Source: Haloferax massiliensis
Lineage (GTDB): Archaea; Halobacteriota; Halobacteria; Halobacteriales; Haloferacaceae
Assembly (NCBI RefSeq): GCF_001368915.1
Contig: NZ_CSTE01000006.1
Location: 1 to 64,000, forward strand
DNA: 64,000 bases
Direction: 5' to 3'
The stretch's first letter is position 1; the number at the start of each line of letters is the position of its first letter. The notes under the pieces were generated by a model. The model worked only from the letters and a program-made list of their open reading frames with translations. It was not told the origin of the DNA and searched no databases. Below, piece after piece: positions 25,639 through 34,002 of the stretch. Both the position numbers and the translations under genes were made by a program.

Positions 25639-26352
25639 ATGCAACCCAAAGCAGCGCGAGTGCTCCTCGCCGCAGTCATGATTCTCCTCGCCGGGTGCGG
25701 GGGCGGCGTCGGCGGCGACGCCACGACCGCGACCGAACCGGCGACGGACGCGACGACGGCCGCCGCCGAGTCGACCGACCAGAGCGGTGACGCCGCCGCA
25801 GAACGCTCCTCGGTCACGTTTAACGGGACGTGGGACCAGCAGTACCGGACCGGGCAGTACTACCGCTACGACATCGAGAGCTCGAACATCGACGGCACCG
25901 CCACCTACGAGTGGGAGGTCGTCTCCGCGACCGACGACGAGGTGACGGTTCGGACGAGACTGGTCACGCCAAACGGGACGAGCGAGCAGACCGTGACCGC
26001 GCCGCCGGACGAGGTGTACGGCGAACTCGCCGGAAGCCCGTCGGGGTCGGTCGCCACCCTCGGGTTCGACTCGCCGTACTACAGCGGCGTCGACGGCGAG
26101 ACTCTCAGCGTCGGCGACAGCTGGGAGTCCTCGGGCGCGAACGGGACCGTGAGCTTCGAGGTCGAAGCGCTATCGACCTACGCCGGCCTCGAATGTGCGA
26201 ACTTCGTCGTCCGGACGAACGGCAGCGTCTTCTGGGAGAGCTGCGTCACGCCGGAGAGCCCGCTGCCGGGCTACGTGGCGTTCTACGAGGAGGAGGGCGA
26301 CGAAACTCCGGCGTTCGAGATGGAACTCGTCGAGTACCGAGCCGGAGACTAG
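25639..26352 (+). CDS. Lipoprotein of unknown function
   Basis: A 237-residue secreted lipoprotein. The signal peptide MQPKAARVLLAAVMILLAGC ends in a lipobox LLAGC, followed by a Thr/Ala/Asp-rich linker of about 40 residues, typical of haloarchaeal cell-surface proteins. The mature domain is beta-rich with many NGT/NGS sites for N-glycosylation, one Cys pair (LECANF and WESCVT) and a C-terminal acidic strand. A GTG three codons upstream (25630) is possible. Function unknown; perhaps substrate binding. Confidence 0.7.
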   Translation: MQPKAARVLLAAVMILLAGCGGGVGGDATTATEPATDATTAAAESTDQSGDAAAERSSVTFNGTWDQQYRTGQYYRYDIESSNIDGTATYEWEVVSATDDEVTVRTRLVTPNGTSEQTVTAPPDEVYGELAGSPSGSVATLGFDSPYYSGVDGETLSVGDSWESSGANGTVSFEVEALSTYAGLECANFVVRTNGSVFWESCVTPESPLPGYVAFYEEEGDETPAFEMELVEYRAGD

Positions 26353-26382
26353 CGCGGCCGCGGGCGACTTCGGACGCGACGA

Positions 26383-26784
26383 TCAGACTTTTTCCAGCGG
26401 GACGACCGCCATCGGGATGTTCGAGTTCAAAAGCACGTCCTGTGCCGTGCTCCCGAAGACGATTTTCGAGGTCGGATTGCGCTTTCGGATGCCGATGACG
26501 ATTTCGTCGGCGTCCTGTTCGTCGGCGCACTGGAGGATGTCGTCGGCGGCGTCGTTGCCGCGGATGTACTGGTGGGTCTCCACGTCCACGAGGTCGCCGA
26601 GCCGAGACGTCACGACGTTCAGGGCGTCCTCGCCGTCGCGGACGTCCTCGCTGTCGGTCTCGTCGCCGCCGCGGTGGGAGTTGACGACGTGGAGCACGTC
26701 GCCGGCGTCGATTCGCCGCGAGAGATAGTCGCAGACTTCGGCGCTCGTGTGGACCGAGTTCGTCCCGATAACGTATGTTGCCAT
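26383..26784 (-). CDS. Universal stress protein UspA family
   Basis: A 133-residue single-domain Usp with an alpha/beta Rossmann-like fold: MATYVIGTNSVHTSAEV at the N-terminus, DEIVIGIRKRNPTSKIVFGSTAQ near residues 95-117 matching the G-2x-G-9x-G-S/T ATP-binding pattern approximately, and the final strand IPMAVVPLEK. It is transcribed from its own promoter (26805-26814), with a probable leaderless mRNA. Confidence 0.9.
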   Translation of the reverse strand: MATYVIGTNSVHTSAEVCDYLSRRIDAGDVLHVVNSHRGGDETDSEDVRDGEDALNVVTSRLGDLVDVETHQYIRGNDAADDILQCADEQDADEIVIGIRKRNPTSKIVFGSTAQDVLLNSNIPMAVVPLEKV

Positions 26785-26804
26785 GCCCCATATCGCTACG
26801 CCGT

Positions 26805-26814
26805 CCTATAAAAA
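26805..26814 (-). promoter_or_regulatory. TATA box of the UspA gene
   Basis: On the minus strand ATTTTTATAGG occurs with its centre 27 bp upstream of the UspA ATG (26784). This is exactly the spacing for a leaderless haloarchaeal transcript. Confidence 0.6.
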
Positions 26815-26834
26815 TCCACGCCCGACCGCGCTCG

Positions 26835-26993
26835 TCAGGCCGGCCGCATCATCGCCAGCACGTCGTCTCTCGTCATCGCTTTCCCGTGTTCGTCGTGGGC
26901 GTGTCCCTGAATCACTTTCACCACCTCGTTTCTGTTCTCCGAGGTCACGCTGAACCCGCACGAACACGTCGCCTGCTGCATCGCCTTCGACAT
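26835..26993 (-). CDS. Small DUF1059-family protein
   Basis: A 52-residue protein starting MSKAMQQATCSCGFSVTSEN. The CxC pair near residue 10, the NRNEVVKVIQDHAHDEHGKAM helix with clustered histidines and the TRDDVLAMM end match the DUF1059 family, small proteins of unknown role that may bind a metal. It is easily missed. It lies on the minus strand between UspA and the divergent PGF-CTERM protein. Confidence 0.8.
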   Translation of the reverse strand: MSKAMQQATCSCGFSVTSENRNEVVKVIQGHAHDEHGKAMTRDDVLAMMRPA

Positions 26994-27156
26994 AGCAGTA
27001 CAGATACGCGCTCCGGAGCCAAAGCGTGTGTTCCCCCCCGCCGAGACACTCCCGCCGGCGGGCGGATTCCTGAAACCGTGTCGTCGCCGGCACGTCAGCC
27101 GCTCTCCGAACCCATCGGGGACAAAACATATACCGGATCGTAAATGTCACTCGGGT

Positions 27157-28167
27157 ATGGAAAGAAACGCCCTCCTCACCGCCGGGGCGGTCGGCGTCGT
27201 CGTCGTGGCGCTCGTCGCCGCCGCCGTCGTTCCGGGGGTCGTCGCGGACCCGACCGACGACGGGCCCGTCCGTCCCGGCCCGGTGGACGTCGCCGGCGTC
27301 TCCATCGCGGCCGGGGAGGCGACGGGGGAGACGGTCACGCTCGAAATCGAGACGCGAATCGACCACCGAGGCAACCCGACGGAGAACGTGAGCGTGCTCG
27401 TCCGCGCCGTCGACGCCGAGTCGGGACTGCTGACGACGACGCAGGAACTCGACGTCGGGACGCTCTCGAAGGACGGTGAGACGGCGACGACGACCAACCT
27501 CACGGTGCCCCGCGAGGGCGGCTACGACGTCGAGGTCGTCCTCTACAGCGACGACGAGCGGGTCGACGAGGCGCGAAAGAGCGTCCGCGGCGTCTCGGCC
27601 ATCAAGCCGCCGTACCTCCGGTCGACCACCTCGTTCACCGACAGCGAGGCGCTCCCGCCGGTGTCGTTCGCCATCGCGGAGACCGGCGAGGACCGGACGA
27701 CGCTCGACCTGACGGCGACGCTGACGAACGCCGGCGACGACCCGGCCGAGGAGCTCTCGGTGCTGTTCGTCCTCCGGCAGGCCGAGTCCAACATCGTCGC
27801 CTCCCGGACGACGGTCGACGCGGGGACCATCGAGGCCGGTCGGACCGAGACGGTGGACGCGTCGGCGAGCGTGCCGAACGACTACAACTACTACATCGAC
27901 GCCGTGTTGCTCCGCGACGGAGTCGTCATCGACACCGCTCGCGGCGCGGCGAACCTGAACCCAACGAGGACGATTAGCGTGAACCAGACCAGAGAGGACG
28001 TGGAACTCCGCGTCGAAGACTTCGAGAACGGCGACGGCGGCGACGCGCCGCGAGAGACCGACAACGAACCCGTCGAGACCTCCTCGTCGGCACCCGGCTT
28101 CGGCCCGATACTGGCGGTCGTGGGACTGCTCGCGGCCGTCTTCGTCGCCCGGAGGTGGTCGCAATGA
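27157..28167 (+). CDS. Cell-surface protein with PGF-CTERM sorting signal
   Basis: A 336-residue secreted protein. The N-terminal segment MERNALLTAGAVGVVVVALVAAAVVPG is a signal or anchor; the body is beta-rich, with two repeated Ig-like/CARDB-like units (around residues 50-145 and 160-260). The C-terminus has the tripartite archaeosortase signal: SSSAPGFGP motif, hydrophobic helix and an ARRWSQ basic end. Archaeosortase A would remove the tail and attach lipid. ATG 27157 is chosen; the frame is open further upstream over promoter-like sequence (ATATACCGG). Coupled (ATGA) to the next gene. Confidence 0.8.
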   Translation: MERNALLTAGAVGVVVVALVAAAVVPGVVADPTDDGPVRPGPVDVAGVSIAAGEATGETVTLEIETRIDHRGNPTENVSVLVRAVDAESGLLTTTQELDVGTLSKDGETATTTNLTVPREGGYDVEVVLYSDDERVDEARKSVRGVSAIKPPYLRSTTSFTDSEALPPVSFAIAETGEDRTTLDLTATLTNAGDDPAEELSVLFVLRQAESNIVASRTTVDAGTIEAGRTETVDASASVPNDYNYYIDAVLLRDGVVIDTARGAANLNPTRTISVNQTREDVELRVEDFENGDGGDAPRETDNEPVETSSSAPGFGPILAVVGLLAAVFVARRWSQ

Positions 28168-28526
28168 GCGACGAGACGCGGACGGAGACGGAGCGGTCGA
28201 CGACCGACGAGCCACCGACGGCCGACGACGACGCGACCGGCGTGGACAGGCTTCGAGAGCCCACGGACCCGGCCGACGACGAGGAAAGCGAGAACCGCGA
28301 GTTCGCGGAGCGGATGCGCCGCTACCTCGACTACGCGGTCCTCGCGGGACTGCTGTTGCTCGCGCTCATCGCGGCGCTACAGTTCTACCTCAACGCGAGT
28401 CAGACCATCACGACGTGGGTGAACCCCGAGTACCGCGCGCCGTTCCAAGCGGCGTTCAACCTCGTGTTGCTCCTCGGGGCGGCGCTCGGCGTCTCCGTCC
28501 AGCTTCGCCGGCTGACGAGCGACTGA
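28164..28526 (+). CDS. Two-helix membrane protein, partner of the PGF-CTERM protein
   Basis: A 120-residue protein with a 50-residue acidic, Thr-rich cytoplasmic N-terminus and two hydrophobic segments (about residues 57-75 and 96-113). The ATG sits within the upstream stop (ATGA), so the two proteins are made together. I cannot assign a function; the pairing suggests a membrane partner for the surface protein. Confidence 0.6.
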   Translation: MSDETRTETERSTTDEPPTADDDATGVDRLREPTDPADDEESENREFAERMRRYLDYAVLAGLLLLALIAALQFYLNASQTITTWVNPEYRAPFQAAFNLVLLLGAALGVSVQLRRLTSD

Positions 28527-28587
28527 GCCGCGCCGAGGGGTAGCTCACCACCACACAGTTTTCAGGCCGCCGCCCGAGTCGTCGGCT

Positions 28588-29898
28588 ATGAACTTCCTCT
28601 TCGTGTCGGCGGACGCCGCGCTCATCACCGACCTCGCGTGGCAGGTCCACAGGGAGGGCCACGACGTGCGGTACTACATCGAGGCCGAGCGCGACAGGGA
28701 AATCGGCGACGGCTTCGTCCCGAAGACCGACGACTGGCGCGCGGAGGTCGACTGGGCCGACGTCGTCGTCTTCGACGACATCTGGGTCGGCTCCGACATC
28801 GGGACCGGCGCGCTGGCGCAGGAACTCCGCGAGGAGGGACACGCCGTCGTCGGCGGGACGCCGAACACCGACCGTCTCGAAGAGGATCGCGGCTACGCGA
28901 TGGAGGTGCTCGAAGAACACGGCGTCAACACGGTCGAACAGCGCGTCTTCCGCGACTTCGACGAGGGAATCGAGTACGTCCGGCGGAACCGCGCGCCCTA
29001 CGTCATCAAGCCGCTCGGAGAGGTCCAGAACGTGAAGCGCCTGCTCTACGTCGGCAACGAGGACGACGGCAGCGACGTGGTCGAGGTGCTCCGCGCGTAT
29101 AAGGAGGCGTGGGGCCACCGGATGAAGGGCTTTCAGCTCCAGCGGAAGGTCGAGGGCGTCGAAATCGCGGTCTGCGGCTTCTTCAACGGGGAGACGTTCG
29201 TCGACCCGGTGAACTTCAACTTCGAGCACAAGAAGCTGTTTCCGGGCAACATCGGCCCCTCGACCGGCGAGATGGGCACGTCGATGTTCTGGGCCGGGCG
29301 GAATCGGCTGTTCGAGGAGACGCTGGGCCGGCTCGAACCGTGGCTCGCCGCGGAGGGCTACGTCGGGAGCATCGACATCAACTGCATCGTCAACGAACAC
29401 GGCATCTCACCGCTGGAGTTCACCCCGCGGTTCGGCTACCCGACGATTACGCTCCAAGAGGAGTCGTTCGAGTCGTCGACCGCGCAGTTCTTCTACGACC
29501 TCGCCCACGGCAACGACCCCGACCTCTCGGTCCACAACGGCTTCCAAATCGCGGTCCGCATCGTCCTGCCGCCGTTCCCCTTCACCGACGAGAAGACCTA
29601 CGACGAGAACTCGCGGAACGCGGCGGTCGTCTTCGAGACCGACAGCCGCGAGGGCGTCCACATCGAGGACGCGAAGCTCGTCGACGGGCAGTGGCGCGCC
29701 GCCGGTGAGAGCGGTATCCCGCTCGTCGTCACCGGCAAGGGCGAGACGATGCAGGAGGCGAGAAGACAGGCGTACGACCGCGTCGACGACATCGTCATCC
29801 CGAACCTGTACTACCGAGACGACATCGGGGAGCGGTGGATAAGCGGCGACGGCGACCGACTGCTCGCGTGGGGCTACCTCGGCCCGGCCGACGAGTAG
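28588..29898 (+). CDS. PurD-like ATP-grasp ligase
   Basis: A 436-residue enzyme with the three domains of the phosphoribosylamine-glycine ligase superfamily: N-terminal Rossmann-like MNFLFVSADAALITDLAWQVHREGHDVRYY, an ATP-grasp core (YVIKPLGEVQN as the lysine-bearing strand near residue 135; GPSTGEMGT; SIDINCIVNEHGISPLEFTPRFGYPT for Mg2+/ATP), and a C-terminal domain. The standard purine gene is expected elsewhere and no purine gene is nearby, so this paralogue may couple another carboxylate to an amine; the substrate is open. It is preceded by a 61-bp gap from the membrane protein. Confidence 0.75.
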   Translation: MNFLFVSADAALITDLAWQVHREGHDVRYYIEAERDREIGDGFVPKTDDWRAEVDWADVVVFDDIWVGSDIGTGALAQELREEGHAVVGGTPNTDRLEEDRGYAMEVLEEHGVNTVEQRVFRDFDEGIEYVRRNRAPYVIKPLGEVQNVKRLLYVGNEDDGSDVVEVLRAYKEAWGHRMKGFQLQRKVEGVEIAVCGFFNGETFVDPVNFNFEHKKLFPGNIGPSTGEMGTSMFWAGRNRLFEETLGRLEPWLAAEGYVGSIDINCIVNEHGISPLEFTPRFGYPTITLQEESFESSTAQFFYDLAHGNDPDLSVHNGFQIAVRIVLPPFPFTDEKTYDENSRNAAVVFETDSREGVHIEDAKLVDGQWRAAGESGIPLVVTGKGETMQEARRQAYDRVDDIVIPNLYYRDDIGERWISGDGDRLLAWGYLGPADE

Positions 29899-29917
29899 TC
29901 GATTCGTCGGGACCCGA

Positions 29918-30739
29918 TCAACTGAGCGCCAGCCACGCGGCGAAGACGGCGAGGCCGCCGACGGCGGTGCTCAGCGCGGCGTGGAACCTGAGGCGGTCGA
30001 GAATCTCGTGAGCGTGGCCGTCTTCGACAGACAGGAGTTCGTGAATCTCGCTCCCGATTTCACAGCGCGGGAGGAAGTCCATGGCGACGTGGAGGAACAC
30101 GCCGGAGGCGAAGCCGAAGACGAGGCCGCGGAAGGCGTCGGTCGCCGGGAGCGACACGGCGCTGGAGACGATGGCGGCGATGCCGAGGCCCGCCGCGGGG
30201 AGGAGCAACGGCGCGACCGACCGGTCCTGTCCCGAGAGCCGGCGGGCGGCGGCGTAACCGGCCGGGCCCTTGTGCGAGACGATGGCGAGGCCGAGACCGA
30301 CGCCCACGTCGATGTTGCCGTAGACGATGCCGATAATCGCGCCCGCGGAGACCGCGTGTGCCGAGAGCTCCGCCACGGTGCGGTCGATAGGCAAGTCCAT
30401 GTGGGCGAATCGATGGCCGACGGTATGGGCGGCGAAGCCAGTGAGGATACCGAACGCGATGCCGAAGCCGCCGAACTGGGGGTGGTGACCGAGCGCCTGC
30501 GGGACCAGAAACACCGCGGCGCTCGTCACCATCGCGCCGCTGGCGAGGCCGTAGCCCCACACGAGTCCCTCGGCGTGTTCGGCCCGACTCCGCGCGCCGA
30601 GCGGCGCGGCGAACGCCATCGCGCCGAAAGCGGCCCACGAGACGATAAGCAGGTCCCACGCCTCGGCGCTCGCGGCGTACCCGGAGAGCGCGACGAGCGC
30701 CACGACGCTCCCCGCGCCGATGGCCGTCGAACGGTTCAT
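29918..30739 (-). CDS. ZIP-family metal transporter
   Basis: A 273-residue integral membrane protein with about eight hydrophobic segments. Helix 4 carries VAELSAHAVSAGAIIGIVYGNIDVG and the next contains LAIVSHKGPAGYAAA, aligning with the metal-binding helices 4 and 5 of ZIP proteins (HxxxxG, H and E patterns); a third conserved segment is FASGVFLHVAMDFLP. A His-containing loop (ALGHHPQFGG) precedes them. Expected role: uptake of Zn2+ or another divalent cation. The neighbour on the same strand is the broken dehydrogenase. Confidence 0.75.
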   Translation of the reverse strand: MNRSTAIGAGSVVALVALSGYAASAEAWDLLIVSWAAFGAMAFAAPLGARSRAEHAEGLVWGYGLASGAMVTSAAVFLVPQALGHHPQFGGFGIAFGILTGFAAHTVGHRFAHMDLPIDRTVAELSAHAVSAGAIIGIVYGNIDVGVGLGLAIVSHKGPAGYAAARRLSGQDRSVAPLLLPAAGLGIAAIVSSAVSLPATDAFRGLVFGFASGVFLHVAMDFLPRCEIGSEIHELLSVEDGHAHEILDRLRFHAALSTAVGGLAVFAAWLALS

Positions 30740-30814
30740 ATTATGAACGAAATGGTTCGGATTAATAAGGGGCGCGGTTCCGGCGGAGCGCGGGGGTCGA
30801 AACGGCGAGAGACC

Positions 30815-31463
30815 TCAGCGCGTCGCCCGCTTCCACGCCTTGAGGTCCGCGATATCGCCGTCGAACTCGGCGGGGTCGGCGTCGGTCGCCGCCCAGACGA
30901 ACAGGTCGGCCACGTCGTCGGGGTCGCGGCCCTGTCCGCCGGTGAGGTCGGTGGCGACGAGGCCGGGGTCGACGACCGTCACGGTCCGGTCGCAGTCGGC
31001 GGCGAACTGCCGAACGAGCGCCTCGGCGGCCGCCTTGGAGACGGCGTACGCGCCCATTCCGGGCTTCGCCTCGCGGGCGACGGAGCCGGAGGGGACGAGG
31101 ATTCGCCCGTCGTCGGCCATGTGCGGGAGCGCCTCTTTGACCGCCGCGAAGACGCCGCGGACGTTCGTTCGGAGGGTGTCGTCGAACGCCGCGTAGGACT
31201 CCTCGGGCGCGGGCATCTCGCCGGGCGTCCCGTGGGCGACGGCGGCGTTGGCGACGAGCACGTCGATTTCCCCGCCGGAGCGGGCCGCCGTCTCCATCAG
31301 GCGCTCCATGTCGAGTTCGTCGCGCACGTCGGCGCGGACGGCGCTGGCGGTGCCGCCGCCGCCCTCGATGTCGTCGACGACAGCCGGCGCGACCGAGGGC
31401 GCGCGCGACCGCCGCGCCGATGCCGGAACTCGCACCCGTGACCACCGCGGTGGTGTCGTTCAT
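30815..31463 (-). pseudogene. Short-chain dehydrogenase/reductase broken by a deletion and frameshift
   Basis: The N-terminus MNDTTAVVTGASSGIGAAVARALGRAG (TGxxxGIG cofactor motif) reads in one frame for 27 codons to about 31383. The rest (VVDDIEGGGGTASAVRADVRDE, NAAVAHGTP, YAVSKAAAEALV with the catalytic Tyr/Lys, to 30815) is in another frame, and the usual beta2/alphaB segment of about 18 residues is missing. The open reading frame starting at GTG 31435 would lack the nucleotide-binding motif. Either a real decay event or a sequence error with a deletion; I favour inactivation. Confidence 0.75.
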
Positions 31464-31528
31464 GCGGGGCCGTAAGGAGGGACCGAGCCTAAAGCTACCC
31501 CCCGTCGGCGGTCGGTTCGGTCAGTCGA

Positions 31529-31534
31529 TTTATC
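31529..31534 (+). promoter_or_regulatory. TATA box of the carotenoid operon crtD-lyeJ-cruF
   Basis: GATTTATCC has its TTTATC core at 31529-31534, 25-30 bp ahead of the crtD ATG (31559), which predicts a leaderless transcript. An inverted repeat GTCCGT/ACGGAC lies between the box and the start at 31543-31558. Confidence 0.55.
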
Positions 31535-31558
31535 CCCTCTACGTCCGTACGAACGGAC

Positions 31559-33061
31559 ATGAATTCTGTCTCGGCTCTCGACTCCCTCGCCGGGGAGTCC
31601 GTCGTCGTCGTCGGCGGCGGCTTCGGCGGTCTCTCCACAGCGTGCTACCTCGCCGACGCCGGCGCCGACGTGACGCTGTTGGAGAAGAACGAACAGCTCG
31701 GCGGCCGAGCCAGCACGCTCGAACGCGACGGCTTCCGGTTCGACATGGGGCCGTCGTGGTACCTCATGCCCGACGTGTTCGAGCGATTCTTCGCCTACTT
31801 CGGCAAGCGGCCCGAGGACTACTACGGACTGACGCGGCTCGACCCGCACTACCGCATCTTCTTCAAGGACGGCGACCGCGTGGACATGCTCCCCGACGTG
31901 GCGGCCAACAAGGCCACCTTCGAGTCGTACGAACCCGGCGCTGGCGACAGGCTCGACGACTACCTCCGGAAGGCCGAGCGGAACTACCGCATCGGGATGG
32001 AACACTTCGTCTACACCGACCGCCCGGACCTCACCGACTACATCGACCTCGACGTGTTCCGGTACTCGTGGGGGCTGTCGCTCGTCGGCTCGATGCAGGA
32101 CCACGTCGAGAACTACTTCGACCACCCGAAGCTCCAGCAGATAATGCAGTACACGCTGGTGTTCCTCGGCGGCGCGCCGAACAACACGCCCGCGCTCTAC
32201 AACCTCATGAGCCACGTCGACTTCAACATGGGCGTCTACTACCCCGACGGCGGCCTCGCGGGCGTCGTCGACGCCATCGTCGACCTCGCAGAGGAGTTGG
32301 GCGTCGAGTTCCACACCGACTCGCCCGTCGCCGAAATCGCCGGTCGCCGCGGCGGCTTCGCCGTCCGCACCGAGGACGGCCGCGAGTTCCTCTGCGACCA
32401 GGTCGTCTCCGACGCCGACTACGCCCACACCGAACAGGAACTCCTCCCGGAGAGAAAGCGCCAGTACGACGCCGACTACTGGGACTCCCGAACGTACGCC
32501 CCCTCGGCGTTCCTGCTCTACCTCGGCGTCGAGGGCGACGTGGACGAACTCGCCCACCACACGCTCGTCCTCCCCACCGACTGGGACGACCACTTCGAGA
32601 CGATATTCGACGACCCGTCGTGGCCCGACGACCCCGCGTACTACCTCTGTGTGCCGTCGAAGACCGACGACTCGGTCGCACCCGAGGGCCACAGCAACCT
32701 GTTCGCGCTCGTCCCAATCGCGGCCGGACTGGAGGACACGCCCGAACAGCGCGAGTCGTACCGCGATCTCGTCCTCGACGACATCGCCGACAACACCGGC
32801 GTCGACCTGCGCGACAGAATCGTCGTCGAGGAGTCGTTCTGCGTGAACGACTTCAAGGAGCGCTACAACAGCACGCAGGGCACCGCCCTCGGTCTCGCGC
32901 ACACGCTGTTCCAGACGGCGCTGCTCCGCCCGCCGCACGGCTCCGAGGCGGTCGACGGCCTCTACTTCACCGGCTCGTTCACCACGCCGGGCATCGGCGT
33001 CCCGATGTGTCTCATCAGCGGCCAGCTCACCGTCGAGGAGATGGCCGACGACGCGAGGTGA
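31559..33061 (+). CDS. crtD: Carotenoid 3,4-desaturase
   Basis: A 500-residue FAD-dependent desaturase of the phytoene-desaturase/CrtD family, acting in bacterioruberin synthesis in haloarchaea (desaturation toward bisanhydrobacterioruberin). The FAD-binding VVVVGGGFGGLSTACYLADAGADVTLLEK segment is at residues 14-43, RASTLERDGFRFDMGPSWYLMP follows, and the C-terminal FTGSFTTPGIGVPMCLISGQ completes the cofactor site. Its stop overlaps the lyeJ start. Assignment rests on the adjacency of lyeJ and cruF. Confidence 0.9.
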   Translation: MNSVSALDSLAGESVVVVGGGFGGLSTACYLADAGADVTLLEKNEQLGGRASTLERDGFRFDMGPSWYLMPDVFERFFAYFGKRPEDYYGLTRLDPHYRIFFKDGDRVDMLPDVAANKATFESYEPGAGDRLDDYLRKAERNYRIGMEHFVYTDRPDLTDYIDLDVFRYSWGLSLVGSMQDHVENYFDHPKLQQIMQYTLVFLGGAPNNTPALYNLMSHVDFNMGVYYPDGGLAGVVDAIVDLAEELGVEFHTDSPVAEIAGRRGGFAVRTEDGREFLCDQVVSDADYAHTEQELLPERKRQYDADYWDSRTYAPSAFLLYLGVEGDVDELAHHTLVLPTDWDDHFETIFDDPSWPDDPAYYLCVPSKTDDSVAPEGHSNLFALVPIAAGLEDTPEQRESYRDLVLDDIADNTGVDLRDRIVVEESFCVNDFKERYNSTQGTALGLAHTLFQTALLRPPHGSEAVDGLYFTGSFTTPGIGVPMCLISGQLTVEEMADDAR

Positions 33062-33978
33062 GCGCCGACATGGCCGCACAGACCGAGACCGGAGACGCTG
33101 ACGACGGCGAACGAGAGGGCGACGGACGAACAGACACCGGTCTGCGGGACCGCCTCGTCTACCTCGCGGTCCTCTCGCGCCCCCGATTCTGGCTCTATCT
33201 CGCCGGCCCCGTCGTCGTCGGCGTCGCGGCCGCCGCGAGCGCCCCGAGCGACCTGTTCGGCCTCGAACCGCTCGCCCTGTTCGCGTACTTCCTCGTCCCC
33301 GCGAACGTCTTTCTCTACGGCGTCAACGACGTGTTCGACGCCGACGTGGACGAGGCGAATCCCAAGAAGGACGACCGCGAGGCCCGCTGGCGCGGCGACC
33401 CCGTGAACACCGCCGTCGTCGCCGCCAGCGGCCTGCTCGGACTCGGCCTGTTCGCGCTCGTTCCGCGGGTGGCGTGGCCGTGGCTCGCCGCGCACTTCTT
33501 CCTCGCCGTCGAGTACAGCGCGCCGCCGCTTCGGTTCAAGACGACGCCGCTTCTCGACTCGGTGTCGAACGGGCTGTACGTCCTGCCGGGCGTCGCCGCC
33601 TACGCGGCCGTCTCGGGGTCGAACCCCCCGATGCTCGCCGTCGCGGGCGCGTGGCTCTGGACGATGGGGATGCACACGTTCTCCGCGATTCCCGACATCG
33701 AACCCGACCGCGAGGCCGGGATTCGGACGACTGCGACGGCCCTGGGCGAGCGCCGGACCTACTGGTACTGCGCCGCGACGTGGGCGCTCGCCGCCGTCGC
33801 CTTCGCCGCGGTCGACCCCCGCCTCGGCGCGCTCTTGGCGGCCTATCCGGTCGTCGTCTTCGGCATCGTCGCCGCCGGCGTCGACGTGGACCGGGCGTAC
33901 TGGTGGTACCCCGTCATCAACACCGTCGTCGGTATGCTCATCACCCTCGGGGCGCTCTGGAGGCTCGTCTATGGGTGA
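33058..33978 (+). CDS. lyeJ: Lycopene elongase/1,2-hydratase (prenyltransferase)
   Basis: A 306-residue UbiA-type membrane prenyltransferase with eight to nine transmembrane segments. Two aspartate-rich motifs are visible: NDVFDADVDEANPKKDDR (about residue 95) and IPDIEPDREAGIRT (about 215). The enzyme adds C5 units to lycopene ends and hydrates them, beginning C50 carotenoid synthesis. GTG 33058 overlaps the crtD stop; an ATG four codons later (33070) is equally plausible. Confidence 0.9.
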   Translation: MSADMAAQTETGDADDGEREGDGRTDTGLRDRLVYLAVLSRPRFWLYLAGPVVVGVAAAASAPSDLFGLEPLALFAYFLVPANVFLYGVNDVFDADVDEANPKKDDREARWRGDPVNTAVVAASGLLGLGLFALVPRVAWPWLAAHFFLAVEYSAPPLRFKTTPLLDSVSNGLYVLPGVAAYAAVSGSNPPMLAVAGAWLWTMGMHTFSAIPDIEPDREAGIRTTATALGERRTYWYCAATWALAAVAFAAVDPRLGALLAAYPVVVFGIVAAGVDVDRAYWWYPVINTVVGMLITLGALWRLVYG

Positions 33979-34002
33979 AGGCGAGTCCCCGGAGGTGCGT
34001 CC

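Noticed and set aside
31420-33978. An 852-codon plus-strand open frame across the crtD region
   Set aside because: It is Arg-rich shadow sequence of crtD in another frame; only its last part (from 33058) is a real gene, lyeJ.
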